The notes beneath the pieces were generated by a model. The model was given only the letters and a program-made list of their open reading frames with translations, ran no database searches and was not told the origin of the DNA. The translations under genes were made by a program, and so were the position numbers. Of a stretch of 64,000 nt of DNA, positions 8,349 through 16,679 are shown piece by piece; the stretch's first letter is position 1, and every line of letters starts with the position of its first letter. Source of the DNA: JANXZS01 sp963797255 (GTDB lineage: Bacteria; Acidobacteriota; Terriglobia; Terriglobales; Acidobacteriaceae); contig CAWCOV010000021.1 in assembly GCA_963797255.1 (NCBI GenBank), positions 62,001 to 126,000 of the forward strand. The letters run 5' to 3'.

Positions 8349-10993
8349 CCTTTAGCCTCTTTCTCTTTCAAACCAAGTTCGTCCGCGATCTCGTCCAGCT
8401 TCTTGATTGCCCCTGAAAATTCAAACTCACCGATGTCCGCGCTCAGTGCATCCAGCCGCGCTTTCTCAACGTGCCCAGACAAGAGGCCCTTCAACGTGCG
8501 GAACGTTTCTTCCGAGTCCCCATCACTTGAGTCAAGTAGACGGCGCAGTCGCGCAACTTCACGAGCGGCCGCAGCGGGATCTAAGTTTTTCTTCACCCCA
8601 TTGTCAGAAGAGGCAGTCACCGTCTCGCCCAAAGCCTTTTCAAGCGATGCAATCTGCGGATGCAGCAGGGAAGCGAAGTCCTTCAAGATCGACGGCGTCC
8701 CCTCATCGTTTTCGCGAATCGCCTTCTCCAATTTTTCCGCCGCAAATTGAACGCCCTTGATCCCAAGATTCCCCGCGACACCCTTCACCGTATGCGCCGT
8801 GCGTTGCGCTCCTTCGCGATCCCCGCTCTTGAGCGCGGCATCCACTTCTTCATCCGCGTGTTGGAACTTCGCGGCAAATTTCACCAGCAAGTCCCGGTAC
8901 AAACGGGTATTTCCTCCCACTCGCTTCAACCCGTCTTGAAGGTCCACACCTTCAATTTCAGGCACCTCCGCAACCGGTTGCGGGATCGCCTTAATTTTCC
9001 CGGCTGCCTTGTCCTCCTCTGCAACAGGTTGCGCCGCCGCCGCTTCCACTTTGCCTGCTCTTTCCGCATGCGCAGCAGGTTTTGCCTTGATCCACTTTTT
9101 AATCGTAGCGAACATCTGGTCCGGATCAATCGGCTTGGCAACGTGATCCACCATCCCCGCCTGCAGACACATCTCGCGGTCGCTATCCATCGCGTTCGCC
9201 GTCATCGCAACAATCGGCAACGAAAGAAAACGCGGATTCGAGCGGATTGCCTTGGTCGCTGCAATTCCATCCATCACCGGCATCTGCATGTCCATCAGCA
9301 CAATGTCATACTCGTTCTCGCTCACCTTGCGAACAGCAACCATTCCGTTTTCCGCCAGGTCAATCGACATGCCCGCCGTCTCCAGCAGCCCCATCGCGAC
9401 CTCCTGGTTCAACTCGTTGTCCTCCACCAGCAACACGCGCGAGCCGCGCAGTTGCTCCAGGTCCACACCTTCAGTCGCTCGCACGTCTTTCACGCTCTCG
9501 TGGTTCTCGCCGAGCACCTGTATCGCAGAATCGAACAGCATCGACGCCGTCACCGGCTTCACCAGCACGCTGCCGAACGCGTTGTTCTCCGCCTGCTTCA
9601 ACACCTCTTCGCGGCCATAAGCCGTCACCATCACAAGGTGCGGCGCCGTTGGAAGATTCGGCAGCGCGCGAATCCGCTTGCCCGTTTCAATCCCATCCAT
9701 CCCCGGCATCTGCCAGTCAACGAACGCAATCTCGTATGGCTTGCCGGCGTTCGCCGCCTGGCGCACCATCTCCACTCCCTCCGCCCCCGACGGTGCTTCA
9801 TCCACCACGAACGTCATGCTGCTCAGCATGCTCGCCAGAACTTCGCGTGCCTGCGAATTGTCGTCAATGATCAGCACGTGCCGACCACGCAGATCCGGAC
9901 GCGGCACGCTCTTCGTCACCGCATCACTCTTGCCCAGCCGCGCCGTGAACCAGAATGTGCTGCCCTTGCCCAACTCGCTCTCAACCCCGACGTCGCCTCC
10001 CATCAACTTCGCCAGCTGCTTTGAGATCGCCAGTCCAAGTCCGGTGCCGCCGTACTGCCGCGTCGTCGTTGTATCCGCCTGCTCAAACGCCTGGAACAAG
10101 CGCCCCATCTGCTCGTCGGTCAACCCAATGCCCGTATCGCTGACGGAAAAATAAACCAGCTTCCCAATCTCATCTTCTTCCTTTACGCGGGCCCTCACAA
10201 TAATCTCGCCCTTCTCCGTGAACTTCACCGCGTTGTTGCAGAAGTTGATGAGGATCTGCCCAAGACGCAGCGGATCGCCCTTCAAATGATTCGAGATCGA
10301 AGGCTCTATATCGAAGATCAGCTCCAGTCCCTTCGCAATCGCCTTCTCTGAAATCAGGTTGCTGACGTTCTCCAGCACCTTCTCGAAATCAAAATCGATG
10401 CATTCCACCGACAGCTTGCCCGCCTCAATCTTCGAGAAGTCCAGGATGTCGTTAATGATCCCCAGCAGGTGCTGTCCCGATTGTTGAATCTTTCGAACGT
10501 AGTCGCGTTGCCGCGTATCCAGCTGCGTTCGCAGCGTAAGGTGCGACATGCCGATGATGGCGTTCATCGGCGTGCGAATCTCGTGGCTCATGTTCGCCAG
10601 GAAGTTCGACTTCGCTTTCGTTGCGGCTTCTGCAGCCTCCATCGCATGCCGTATCGCCGTCTCCGCCTGCTTGCGCTCGGTAATGTCCTTCACGTTGGAG
10701 ACGATGATCTCCTGGTTCAGGAAGTCCGCAAGATAGAGCGTCACCTCAGCATCGAATAGCCGCCCATCCTTGGTGCGATGCTTTGTCTCGCGCGTCACAA
10801 CCGCACCGTCCCGCAACGCCTCCACCAGCTCTGCCAGCTTCACCACATCGAATTCCGTAGCTACTTGGCTGATCGGAATCGTCCGCATCTCTTCAATCGT
10901 GTAGCCCAGGCTCTTGCACGCAGTGTTATTCGCGTATTCCAGCCCGCCATCCTGCGGACGAATCCAGAACACCGCATCCGCCGCATTGTCCAC
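8345..10993 (-). CDS. Hybrid histidine kinase, C-terminal fragment (PAS-HisKA-HATPase-REC-REC-HPt)
   Basis: This is the 3' part of one large gene broken by two single-base shifts; 10993 is only the first possible start (GTG) in this frame, and the true frame runs in from about 11020. Order, numbered from that GTG: PAS (1-105), HisKA with SHEIRTPMN (His137), HATPase (N-box near 254, DTGIGLTDEQ, GGTGLGL), REC1 (IIDDN, Asp426 in FVDWQMPGMDG), REC2 (VEDNELNQ, Asp568 in LMDMQMPVMDG) and HPt (His734 in AHTVKGVAGNLG). The full phosphorelay core is intact. Its last codon overlaps the REC-PP2C gene, its likely output. Confidence 0.9.
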   Translation of the reverse strand: MDNAADAVFWIRPQDGGLEYANNTACKSLGYTIEEMRTIPISQVATEFDVVKLAELVEALRDGAVVTRETKHRTKDGRLFDAEVTLYLADFLNQEIIVSNVKDITERKQAETAIRHAMEAAEAATKAKSNFLANMSHEIRTPMNAIIGMSHLTLRTQLDTRQRDYVRKIQQSGQHLLGIINDILDFSKIEAGKLSVECIDFDFEKVLENVSNLISEKAIAKGLELIFDIEPSISNHLKGDPLRLGQILINFCNNAVKFTEKGEIIVRARVKEEDEIGKLVYFSVSDTGIGLTDEQMGRLFQAFEQADTTTTRQYGGTGLGLAISKQLAKLMGGDVGVESELGKGSTFWFTARLGKSDAVTKSVPRPDLRGRHVLIIDDNSQAREVLASMLSSMTFVVDEAPSGAEGVEMVRQAANAGKPYEIAFVDWQMPGMDGIETGKRIRALPNLPTAPHLVMVTAYGREEVLKQAENNAFGSVLVKPVTASMLFDSAIQVLGENHESVKDVRATEGVDLEQLRGSRVLLVEDNELNQEVAMGLLETAGMSIDLAENGMVAVRKVSENEYDIVLMDMQMPVMDGIAATKAIRSNPRFLSLPIVAMTANAMDSDREMCLQAGMVDHVAKPIDPDQMFATIKKWIKAKPAAHAERAGKVEAAAAQPVAEEDKAAGKIKAIPQPVAEVPEIEGVDLQDGLKRVGGNTRLYRDLLVKFAAKFQHADEEVDAALKSGDREGAQRTAHTVKGVAGNLGIKGVQFAAEKLEKAIRENDEGTPSILKDFASLLHPQIASLEKALGETVTASSDNGVKKNLDPAAAAREVARLRRLLDSSDGDSEETFRTLKGLLSGHVEKARLDALSADIGEFEFSGAIKKLDEIADELGLKEKEAKG

Positions 10994-12110
10994 CGCGTAC
11001 TGCGTAAACTGCAGCCGTCTTCTCCGCCTTCTGCCGCTCGGTTATGTCGCGCGCCGCAATCACCGTGCCCACCACCTCGCCATCTTTCAATATCGGCGTA
11101 GTGGAGTATTCAACCGGTACGCTCGTTCCGTCCTTCTTCCAAAGCACTTCGTCAGATACGTTGCGACGCTGACCGTCCCTCGTCGTCTTGTACATCTGGC
11201 ATTCTTCGCGAGGGAATGGAGTTCCATCAGGATGCGCGTAATGAATCTGCGCATGCATCGGTTGCCCAATCAATTCCTCTGGCTTATATCCAAGCAGCCT
11301 CGCGCCTGCGGGATTCACAAACGACATCAGCCCATCCGCAGTCAGGCCAAAGATTGCTTCTCCTACTGATTCAAGAATCAGCCGCGACCGCTCTTCCACC
11401 GCTGCCAGTGCCTCTGCCTGCTGGCGCGTGTGCTCCAGCAGCAACCGCGTCTTGATGTTCCCCGAAAGAATCTCCAAATTCAGCGCGACTACCGGCAACA
11501 GCGCTTCCAGCAGCGCTTGCTGTCTCTCTGTTAATGGCGAAATCGGCGCCAGCTCAATCACGCCTGCCACATCGTCTTGATTGATCAGCGGGAAAAAGTG
11601 AAGACTGTCCGGCGTCGCACTCAGCGAGCCTGCCGCGATTTTTATCTGATCATTGCCGTGTACCGCGAGTGGCCGCCGCTCCACCGCAGCCTGACCAACA
11701 AGTCCTTCGCCAAGCGCGAATTCTTTCTGGGAGTCCCCCTCGCCGCACGCAAAAGCACCTGTACGGGCATAGCGCGTACGATCCTCATTGCCAATGTAGA
11801 AGGCGCCGCAGAGCAACGGAATGCATGTCGAAATATGCGACAGCAGCGTCTTCGCGAAGTCGGGAAATTCCTGCGCCGAATGAAGCTCTTCAATGGTCGA
11901 CGCTACTTCCGCCTTCACCCAGTGTTGAATCTCGCGCTCCTGCGCATTGTGCTGCAGCTTCCTCAGCGCACGGCCAATCTCGCCAATTTCATTCCGTTGA
12001 TCAACGTAAGGGTATCCGCCCATCGAGGCGGCCATCGGCCAGTTCCTGGATGCTATGACGAATGCCCAATAGTTCCGCGACAACAACGTTTTGGATGATA
12101 AGGTAGGCAA
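10926..12110 (-). CDS. Hybrid histidine kinase, middle fragment (HAMP end, GAF, PAS)
   Basis: The middle of the same kinase gene. Only about 11020-12010 is in the correct frame. It begins within HAMP (YVDQRNEIGEIGRALRKLQ), continues through a GAF domain (CIPLLCGAFYIGNEDRTRYARTG, GLVGQAAVERRPLAV, VAGVIELAPISPL) and then a PAS domain (ILESVGEAIFGLTADG, FVNPAGARLLGYKPEEL, ARDITERQKAE). Past about 11020 the frame becomes meaningless and stops, whereas the neighbouring frame reads RLQFTQYAVDNAADAVFW, a typical start of the next PAS domain. Deleting one base near 11017-11023 and one near 12008-12012 restores a single reading frame. Confidence 0.78.
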   Translation of the reverse strand: MPTLSSKTLLSRNYWAFVIASRNWPMAASMGGYPYVDQRNEIGEIGRALRKLQHNAQEREIQHWVKAEVASTIEELHSAQEFPDFAKTLLSHISTCIPLLCGAFYIGNEDRTRYARTGAFACGEGDSQKEFALGEGLVGQAAVERRPLAVHGNDQIKIAAGSLSATPDSLHFFPLINQDDVAGVIELAPISPLTERQQALLEALLPVVALNLEILSGNIKTRLLLEHTRQQAEALAAVEERSRLILESVGEAIFGLTADGLMSFVNPAGARLLGYKPEELIGQPMHAQIHYAHPDGTPFPREECQMYKTTRDGQRRNVSDEVLWKKDGTSVPVEYSTTPILKDGEVVGTVIAARDITERQKAEKTAAVYAVRGGQCGGCGVLDSSAGWRAGIRE

Positions 12111-12723
12111 TCGTCAACGACATCGCCAATCCACTCAGGATGACGATCCACGTAATTGCGATGGCTCGGTTCGTTCGGGCGGTTAATTCCTCCGATTGCT
12201 GGTCAACCGCCTTTCGCAATTCGTCCACCAATTCGATCGCCGCTTCTCTTGCTTTTGCAAGATCGGTCGCCACCACACCGTGCGCCAGTCTCATGGCCTT
12301 GTCAGTGTCGCCCGCCAGGGCCGCTGCACGCACCGGCCGCGCATCGGCTACCGCTTTATCAAACAATGCAGAGAGGGCCTGGATTTCCTTGGTGCGCTCG
12401 GGGCTTTGCTGAATCGACTCCGCTATGCGTGCCCTGTAATCTCTCCAAACCTTATCCAACTCAACGTCAACCGATTGCCGCTTATCCGCGTCCGGCTCCG
12501 TGATCTCCTCATAGAGATAGAGCCCGAAGCGCATGATGTGGGATCGCGCGATCGAAATGCTCGGCAGCGTCTTCGCATCGTGCTGAATCAGATCGCTGTA
12601 CCACGTATCGATCGCCTTCGTCTCATAGGACGAATAGATCGTCGCTACCAGCACCATCACCGTCAACGGCATAACAGCGAGCAGCAGCTTGGTCCGAATT
12701 TTTCTGTTGGCTAAAAGTCCCAT
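12001..12723 (-). CDS. Hybrid histidine kinase, N-terminal fragment (TM, sensor, TM, HAMP start)
   Basis: The start at ATG 12723 (MGLLANRKIRTKLLLAVM) is chosen for GGAG seven bases upstream; an in-frame ATG at 12804 is less likely. TM1 is followed by a four-helix-bundle sensor of the MCP type (YSSYETKAIDTWYSDLIQ, RFGLYLYEEITE, ELVDELRKAVDQQ). TM2 follows (AITWIVILSGLAMSLTIAYLII), then HAMP (IRHSIQELADGRLDGRIP), where the frame breaks in an AAGGG tract at 12008-12012. Restored, the kinase would be about 1,460 residues, ordered TM-4HB-TM-HAMP-GAF-PAS-PAS-HisKA-HATPase-REC-REC-HPt. The gene lies downstream of the lipoprotein gene in the same minus-strand run. Confidence 0.82.
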   Translation of the reverse strand: MGLLANRKIRTKLLLAVMPLTVMVLVATIYSSYETKAIDTWYSDLIQHDAKTLPSISIARSHIMRFGLYLYEEITEPDADKRQSVDVELDKVWRDYRARIAESIQQSPERTKEIQALSALFDKAVADARPVRAAALAGDTDKAMRLAHGVVATDLAKAREAAIELVDELRKAVDQQSEELTARTNRAIAITWIVILSGLAMSLTIAYLIIQNVVVAELLGIRHSIQELADGRLDGRIPLR

Positions 12724-12870
12724 TCCACTCTCCGCGGTCGATCCTGCAATCGATCGATCTTGCTCAATATGCACGAATGGCATTCGCGAGGGACGCGCTT
12801 GCAAGGGGCAGGAATCCGGTGCACGTCAATCGGCTGCGCGACTTCTTCTACGCAAGTCTCCTCTTTGCGA

Positions 12871-13491
12871 TTAACGCGACGCAACCGCCTTTGCCGGATT
12901 ACTCAAAAAATATTGATTCAGTCCAGCAGCAACTTCTTTCAATCCGCGATCGAGATTCGTATCCAGCGCGCTCACAATGGCCGACATCTCTTTGCCTTGC
13001 ACTGGCTCGGATTGGGAATAATAGTGTGACCACACCACCTTGCCCGTCTTCCGTTCATACAACTCAAACTCCATCGACACCAGGCCGCTGATGCTCGCCC
13101 CATCAACTTCCTCGAAGTCATACAGGCGGCCCCGCACCACGTACTGTCCATTCGACGCGCTTCCCAAGCTCGCAACCGATTGATAGTTGCCCGAGGCTCT
13201 CAACACGCGAATCAAATTACTCTGCAGGATCTGAACCGGCGGCTGAGCCCACTGGCTATATTGATAGGTCCCGATCTCGTTGCTGCCAATACGAAATGCA
13301 ATCGGTGTGTCGCGAAAAATCTCCGCCCCCGTAACCGGCGCAACCAGCAGAGACTCGGTGTGCGCATTGGTGGTAATCGTAGGAGCGGCAGGGAACTCGA
13401 TCGTGTAATACCGGATCGGCTTGCTGCTTACACATCCACTCACGCCCAACGCCAGCAGCGAAACAAAAACAGGTCGGATCAATCGATGCAT
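12871..13491 (-). CDS. ABC transporter auxiliary lipoprotein (PqiC/YmbA-like)
   Basis: The start at ATG 13491 (MHRLIRPVFVSLLALGVSGC) is preferred because GGAAGAGG lies just upstream; an in-frame ATG at 13506 exists. A lipobox VSGC marks a lipoprotein. The mature protein matches the ABC-type transport auxiliary family: IRYYTIEFPA, LLVAPVTGAEIFRDTPIAFR, IGTYQYSQWAQPPVQILQSNLIR (split here as YQYSQWAQPP), a central YVVRGRLYDFEEVDG and a C-terminal helical tail. In PqiC-type systems this lipoprotein is an outer-membrane partner of an MCE protein. It is the fourth gene after mlaE, mlaF and mlaD, and fits that role here. Confidence 0.82.
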   Translation of the reverse strand: MHRLIRPVFVSLLALGVSGCVSSKPIRYYTIEFPAAPTITTNAHTESLLVAPVTGAEIFRDTPIAFRIGSNEIGTYQYSQWAQPPVQILQSNLIRVLRASGNYQSVASLGSASNGQYVVRGRLYDFEEVDGASISGLVSMEFELYERKTGKVVWSHYYSQSEPVQGKEMSAIVSALDTNLDRGLKEVAAGLNQYFLSNPAKAVASR

Positions 13492-13594
13492 AGAAACCTC
13501 TTCCATCTGCCCCGCGTTTGCTTCAAGGGGCCTTCAACTAAATCCATCCACGGCTGCAATCCTCGGATTGTCACCGCCTTTTTGTCACCTCAAC

Positions 13595-14107
13595 CTACTT
13601 CACATTCTCGCCGGGCTTGCGATCCTTCACCGTGTTCCCGCGAATCAGCACAGATGGCCTCGCCTTCAACGACTCTGACAACTGCTTCAGGTTGTCTGTC
13701 GTCACGCGAATGTTCACCAGTATGCTGTCAATGTTTTCCACGTTAAGGTCCGTCGTATTCTTCAACTGCTCCAGCAGCGCGGAGGCATTCAGCATCGTCT
13801 CTCGCAACGACACCACCGTCTGCCGGATATCTTTTTGATTCTCTACGGCAATCGCGTCCACATGCGACAAGGTGTCATTCGCCTGCTTCATCGTCGCCTT
13901 CAAGTCATCCAGCAGCGGTGTGATCTTCGCGCTCGCCTCCTGCACGTTGCTCAGTGTCGCGGAAACCTTCGGGCGGCTGTCACTCAACATCGAATTCAAA
14001 TTTCCCAGGCTGCCGCTTATATTCTCGCGGTTCTTGTCGTTCAACAAATCGTTCACGCGAACAATCGTCACCTGCAATTCGTTAAGCCGCTGGTTCAGAT
14101 TCTCCAA
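13595..14107 (-). CDS. mlaD: MlaD-like MCE protein, C-terminal fragment (frameshifted)
   Basis: The 3' part of the MCE gene. The sequence reads KVLENLNQRLNELQ and continues as a long helical, coiled-coil-like tail (VRVNDLLNDKNREN, NVQEASAKITPLLDDLKA, TTDLNVENIDSILVNIR, LKQLSESLKARPSVLIRG). It ends in a Lys-rich C-terminus. It joins the N-terminal fragment when one base of the TTT at 14112-14114 is removed, turning QKGIGESEPAA-stop into QKVLENLNQRL. Such needle-forming helices are typical of longer MCE proteins (PqiB/Mce class) rather than short MlaD. The frame was probably broken by a sequencing insertion, though a real mutation is not excluded. Confidence 0.8.
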   Translation of the reverse strand: MENLNQRLNELQVTIVRVNDLLNDKNRENISGSLGNLNSMLSDSRPKVSATLSNVQEASAKITPLLDDLKATMKQANDTLSHVDAIAVENQKDIRQTVVSLRETMLNASALLEQLKNTTDLNVENIDSILVNIRVTTDNLKQLSESLKARPSVLIRGNTVKDRKPGENVK

Positions 14108-14564
14108 TACCTTTCTGCGCGACCGGAGCCAGACCCCCGATCATCTCGCCCAGGTCGGCGATCCCAATGCTCTCTACCGACATCAACTCGCTGCCCGGGG
14201 GTGCCAGCGGAGCGTCCTTCGTTCCCGTCCCAATCTCCACGTAGTTCTCAGCCAGCGCGCCCAGGCTGGAAATCTTTGCCACGCTGTTCGTCTTTACTGG
14301 AATGCCTTCTTTCACGGTGATGTCGATTTCAATCCGCGTCGAATCCTTGGGGTCCACACGTACTGCCTTAACCTTGCCCGCCTTCATTCCTCCGTAACGC
14401 ACTGTAGCGCCCGGCACTAGCCCACCTGCCGACTTGAAAAACGTGTAGTGGGGAACGCCGCCGCCACTGAATGTGCCGGAGACTGCCAGGATCGTACCAA
14501 TCAGCAGCGCCACTGCAACGATTACAAATATGCCCACCAGCGCCTGCTCGTGCTTGCTCTTCAT
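14082..14564 (-). CDS. mlaD: MlaD-like MCE protein, N-terminal fragment (frameshifted)
   Basis: It starts at ATG 14564, 30 bases after the ATPase stop. It has one N-terminal membrane anchor (EQALVGIFVIVAVALLIGTI) and one MCE domain (YTFFKSAGGLVPGATVRYGG, VKAVRVDPKDSTRIEIDIT, VAKISSLGALAENYVEIG). This is the periplasmic lipid-binding subunit of Mla-type ABC systems. The true frame leaves this one at about 14112; the last ten residues printed by this frame are spurious. Restored length is about 322 residues. Together with the ATPase and permease genes it makes a complete inner-membrane MCE transporter. Confidence 0.85.
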   Translation of the reverse strand: MKSKHEQALVGIFVIVAVALLIGTILAVSGTFSGGGVPHYTFFKSAGGLVPGATVRYGGMKAGKVKAVRVDPKDSTRIEIDITVKEGIPVKTNSVAKISSLGALAENYVEIGTGTKDAPLAPPGSELMSVESIGIADLGEMIGGLAPVAQKGIGESEPAA

Positions 14565-14594
14565 AGACTCCTCATTCAGGAAGACTCCGCATAC

Positions 14595-15416
14595 TCAATC
14601 CTTCGCCGTCTTCTTGTCCCCGGTCAGCATCTGTAGATAATCCAGTTCTTCAGTCACTTCCGGCTCCGGCACTCTGTCGAGAAACTGCCGCACCCGCGGG
14701 TGAGTACTTGACCGGAATTCTTCCTTCGTCCCCAGCGCAACAATGTTTCCGCGGTCCACATACACCATGCGATCCGCTATCAGAAATGCGCTCGCCAACT
14801 CATGCGTCACCACCACAATCGTGATGGCATACGCCTTCTTCAAATTCAGGATCAATTCATCCAACCCCGCCGCAATAATTGGATCCAGCCCCGCCGACGG
14901 CTCATCGAAAAAGAGGATCTCCGGATCCATTGCCAGCGCCCGCGCAACCGCCGCCCGCTTCTTCATTCCGCCGCTCAACTCTGACGGCATGAAGTCTTCA
15001 AAATTGCTGAGGCCAACCTGCCCCAGCTTAATGCGGACCATAATCTCAATCGTGGAGTCTTCCAGGTTCGTGTGCTCCCGCAGTGGCAGCGCCACATTCT
15101 CCCCCACCGTCAACGAGCCAAACAGCGCAGAACCCTGGAACGACATCCCCATCTTCTTGCGGATCGCATCCATCTCGCGCTCGGAAATTTTCGCCGTGTT
15201 CACACCCTGGATCCACACTTCACCCGACGTCGGTCTCTCCAGCCCTACCAGCGTGCGCAGCAGCGTGCTCTTGCCGGAGCCGGATCCACCAAGGATCACC
15301 ATCGTCTCTCCGCGCTTAACATCGAACGTAATGCCGTGCAGAATCTCGCGATCCCCGTAGGCCACCCGAAGATCGACTACTGAGATTGCTACATCGTCAT
15401 CGCCTGCGTCACCCAT
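14595..15416 (-). CDS. mlaF: MlaF-like ABC transporter ATP-binding protein
   Basis: A 273-residue ATPase. It shows Walker A GGSGSGKST (43-51), a Q-loop near MSFQGSALF (91-99), signature SELSGGMKKR (145-154), Walker B ILFFDEPSAGLDP (167-179) and the switch His in VVTHELASA. The FQGSALFGSLTVGENVALPL stretch is characteristic of the MlaF/Ttg2A branch that energises lipid transport across the envelope. It is preceded 23 bases upstream by mlaE and followed 30 bases later by mlaD. A C-terminal tail (PEPEVTEELDYLQML) extends past the core, as in MlaF, where the tail contacts the neighbouring subunit. Confidence 0.93.
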   Translation of the reverse strand: MGDAGDDDVAISVVDLRVAYGDREILHGITFDVKRGETMVILGGSGSGKSTLLRTLVGLERPTSGEVWIQGVNTAKISEREMDAIRKKMGMSFQGSALFGSLTVGENVALPLREHTNLEDSTIEIMVRIKLGQVGLSNFEDFMPSELSGGMKKRAAVARALAMDPEILFFDEPSAGLDPIIAAGLDELILNLKKAYAITIVVVTHELASAFLIADRMVYVDRGNIVALGTKEEFRSSTHPRVRQFLDRVPEPEVTEELDYLQMLTGDKKTAKD

Positions 15417-15439
15417 CCGTCAACCCTCATCCGCGCGCA

Positions 15440-16258
15440 TTACGTCGGATTAATAATGTAGAACAGCCCCGTAAACACCAGGTCCACCACAATCACAAGC
15501 GCAATCGATGTCACCACCGCAGTGGTTGTCGAGCGCCCAACTTCTTCTGCGCCCGCCCCCGTGCTGAATCCTTCTTTGCATCCCACCGCCGTAATCACCA
15601 GCGCGAACAACATACTCTTGATTAGCCCCGTATAAACGTCACGCGAAACAATCGCGTCGCGAGTCGCCTGGAAGTACGACGCAAAAGTAAAATTCGCTCC
15701 GGCAACGCCGAAAACACTTCCCCCCAAAATCCCCATGAAGTCGGCCCACATCGTCAGGCAGGGCATCATGATAATCATCGCCAGGAATTTCGGAGCCACC
15801 AGGAACGCCACTGGATCAAAGCCCATCGTCCGCAGCGCATCCACTTCTTCGGTCACTTTCTTCGTCCCAATCTCCGCAGCGAAGGCAGATCCAGAACGCC
15901 CAATCACCACGATCGCCGTCAGCAATGGGCCAAGCTCTCTAAGGATGGAGACAGCCACCGCGCTCGCAACAAACTGCATCGCCCCCAGCTGCCTAAGCTC
16001 ATACGCACTCTGCAGCGCCATGATCAGCCCGACAAAAAAGGTGATCAGCGAGACGATCGGGATAGCCTCCACGCCCACCGCCATCCCCTGGTGTATCGCG
16101 CGCTCAGGATGCAGTTTCCGCCCGCGAAAGGGAGCAATAAATACGAAGTAAGCGGATTGTCCCGCCAGCGCCGCCAGCCCGCCCACGTAGCTCAGCCCGT
16201 TCAGCGTCCATTGGCCCGCTGCCACCGGCACCGCCACGATTCTTTCTGACACTTTCAA
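15440..16258 (-). CDS. mlaE: MlaE-like lipid ABC transporter permease
   Basis: A 272-residue permease of the MlaE family. Motifs are IVSLITFFVGLIMALQSAYELRQ (split as FFVGLIMALQSAYELRQ), LRELGPLLTAIVVIGRSGSAFAAEIG (key LRELGPLLT and GRSGSAFAAEIGT), EVDALRTMGFDPVAFLVAPK, and a hydrophobic C-terminal part ending DLVFTGLFYIINPT. The EIGTxKVxEEVDALRxMG loop is the coupling helix that docks to MlaF. The gene begins 54 bases after the STAS gene stop. In E. coli the order is mlaF-E-D-C-B with MlaB a STAS protein; here STAS comes first. Confidence 0.93.
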   Translation of the reverse strand: MKVSERIVAVPVAAGQWTLNGLSYVGGLAALAGQSAYFVFIAPFRGRKLHPERAIHQGMAVGVEAIPIVSLITFFVGLIMALQSAYELRQLGAMQFVASAVAVSILRELGPLLTAIVVIGRSGSAFAAEIGTKKVTEEVDALRTMGFDPVAFLVAPKFLAMIIMMPCLTMWADFMGILGGSVFGVAGANFTFASYFQATRDAIVSRDVYTGLIKSMLFALVITAVGCKEGFSTGAGAEEVGRSTTTAVVTSIALVIVVDLVFTGLFYIINPT

Positions 16259-16312
16259 CTTCAGCCGCCTCGTTCCTCTATAACTTCTCCGCGATCCGCA
16301 CGCTCACAACCG

Positions 16313-16651
16313 TTACGACTGAAGCATCTGTTCCTCGGTCCCGAATATCTCGAACACTCCCGTCAGCCGCGTAAGCTGCAGCACCTGCATCACCGCCGAC
16401 GTCACGCCAAACAACACCACGCGCTTGTTAGCCTTGCGCGCAGCCTGCAGAACTTCAACCAGGGAGGCAATCCCTGAGCTATCCACGTACCTCACCGCGC
16501 TCAAATTAATCGCAAGATGCTCCGTCGTGTTCAGGACGTCCATCAGCGTCTTGCGCAATGCAGGAGAACTGCTAAGGTCGATCTCTCCCACCACATCCAC
16601 AATCGTGGTCTTATTCTCCACCCGCGTTGAAGACGACATCTCTCTTTTCAT
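16313..16651 (-). CDS. STAS-domain anti-sigma factor antagonist (RsbV/SpoIIAA-like)
   Basis: A 112-residue single STAS domain. The phosphorylatable motif RYVDSSGIASLVEV (residues 54-67, Ser58/59) is the canonical DSSG of RsbV and SpoIIAA. The N-terminal VVGEIDLSSSPALRK strand-turn is also typical. It lies 28 bases after the RsbW-type kinase gene and 54 bases before mlaE. Standard RsbV proteins release a sigma factor by binding RsbW when unphosphorylated. Its position beside mlaE also recalls MlaB, the STAS subunit that binds MlaF. Both roles are possible; MlaB proteins usually lack the phospho-Ser, whereas this one has it. Confidence 0.9.
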   Translation of the reverse strand: MKREMSSSTRVENKTTIVDVVGEIDLSSSPALRKTLMDVLNTTEHLAINLSAVRYVDSSGIASLVEVLQAARKANKRVVLFGVTSAVMQVLQLTRLTGVFEIFGTEEQMLQS

Positions 16652-16679
16652 AACCGCCCTTCACCACTAACTTTCAAAA

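Noticed and set aside
8660..10024. 454-codon open frame on the plus strand
   Set aside because: Antisense to the histidine kinase; Arg/His-rich, no motif.
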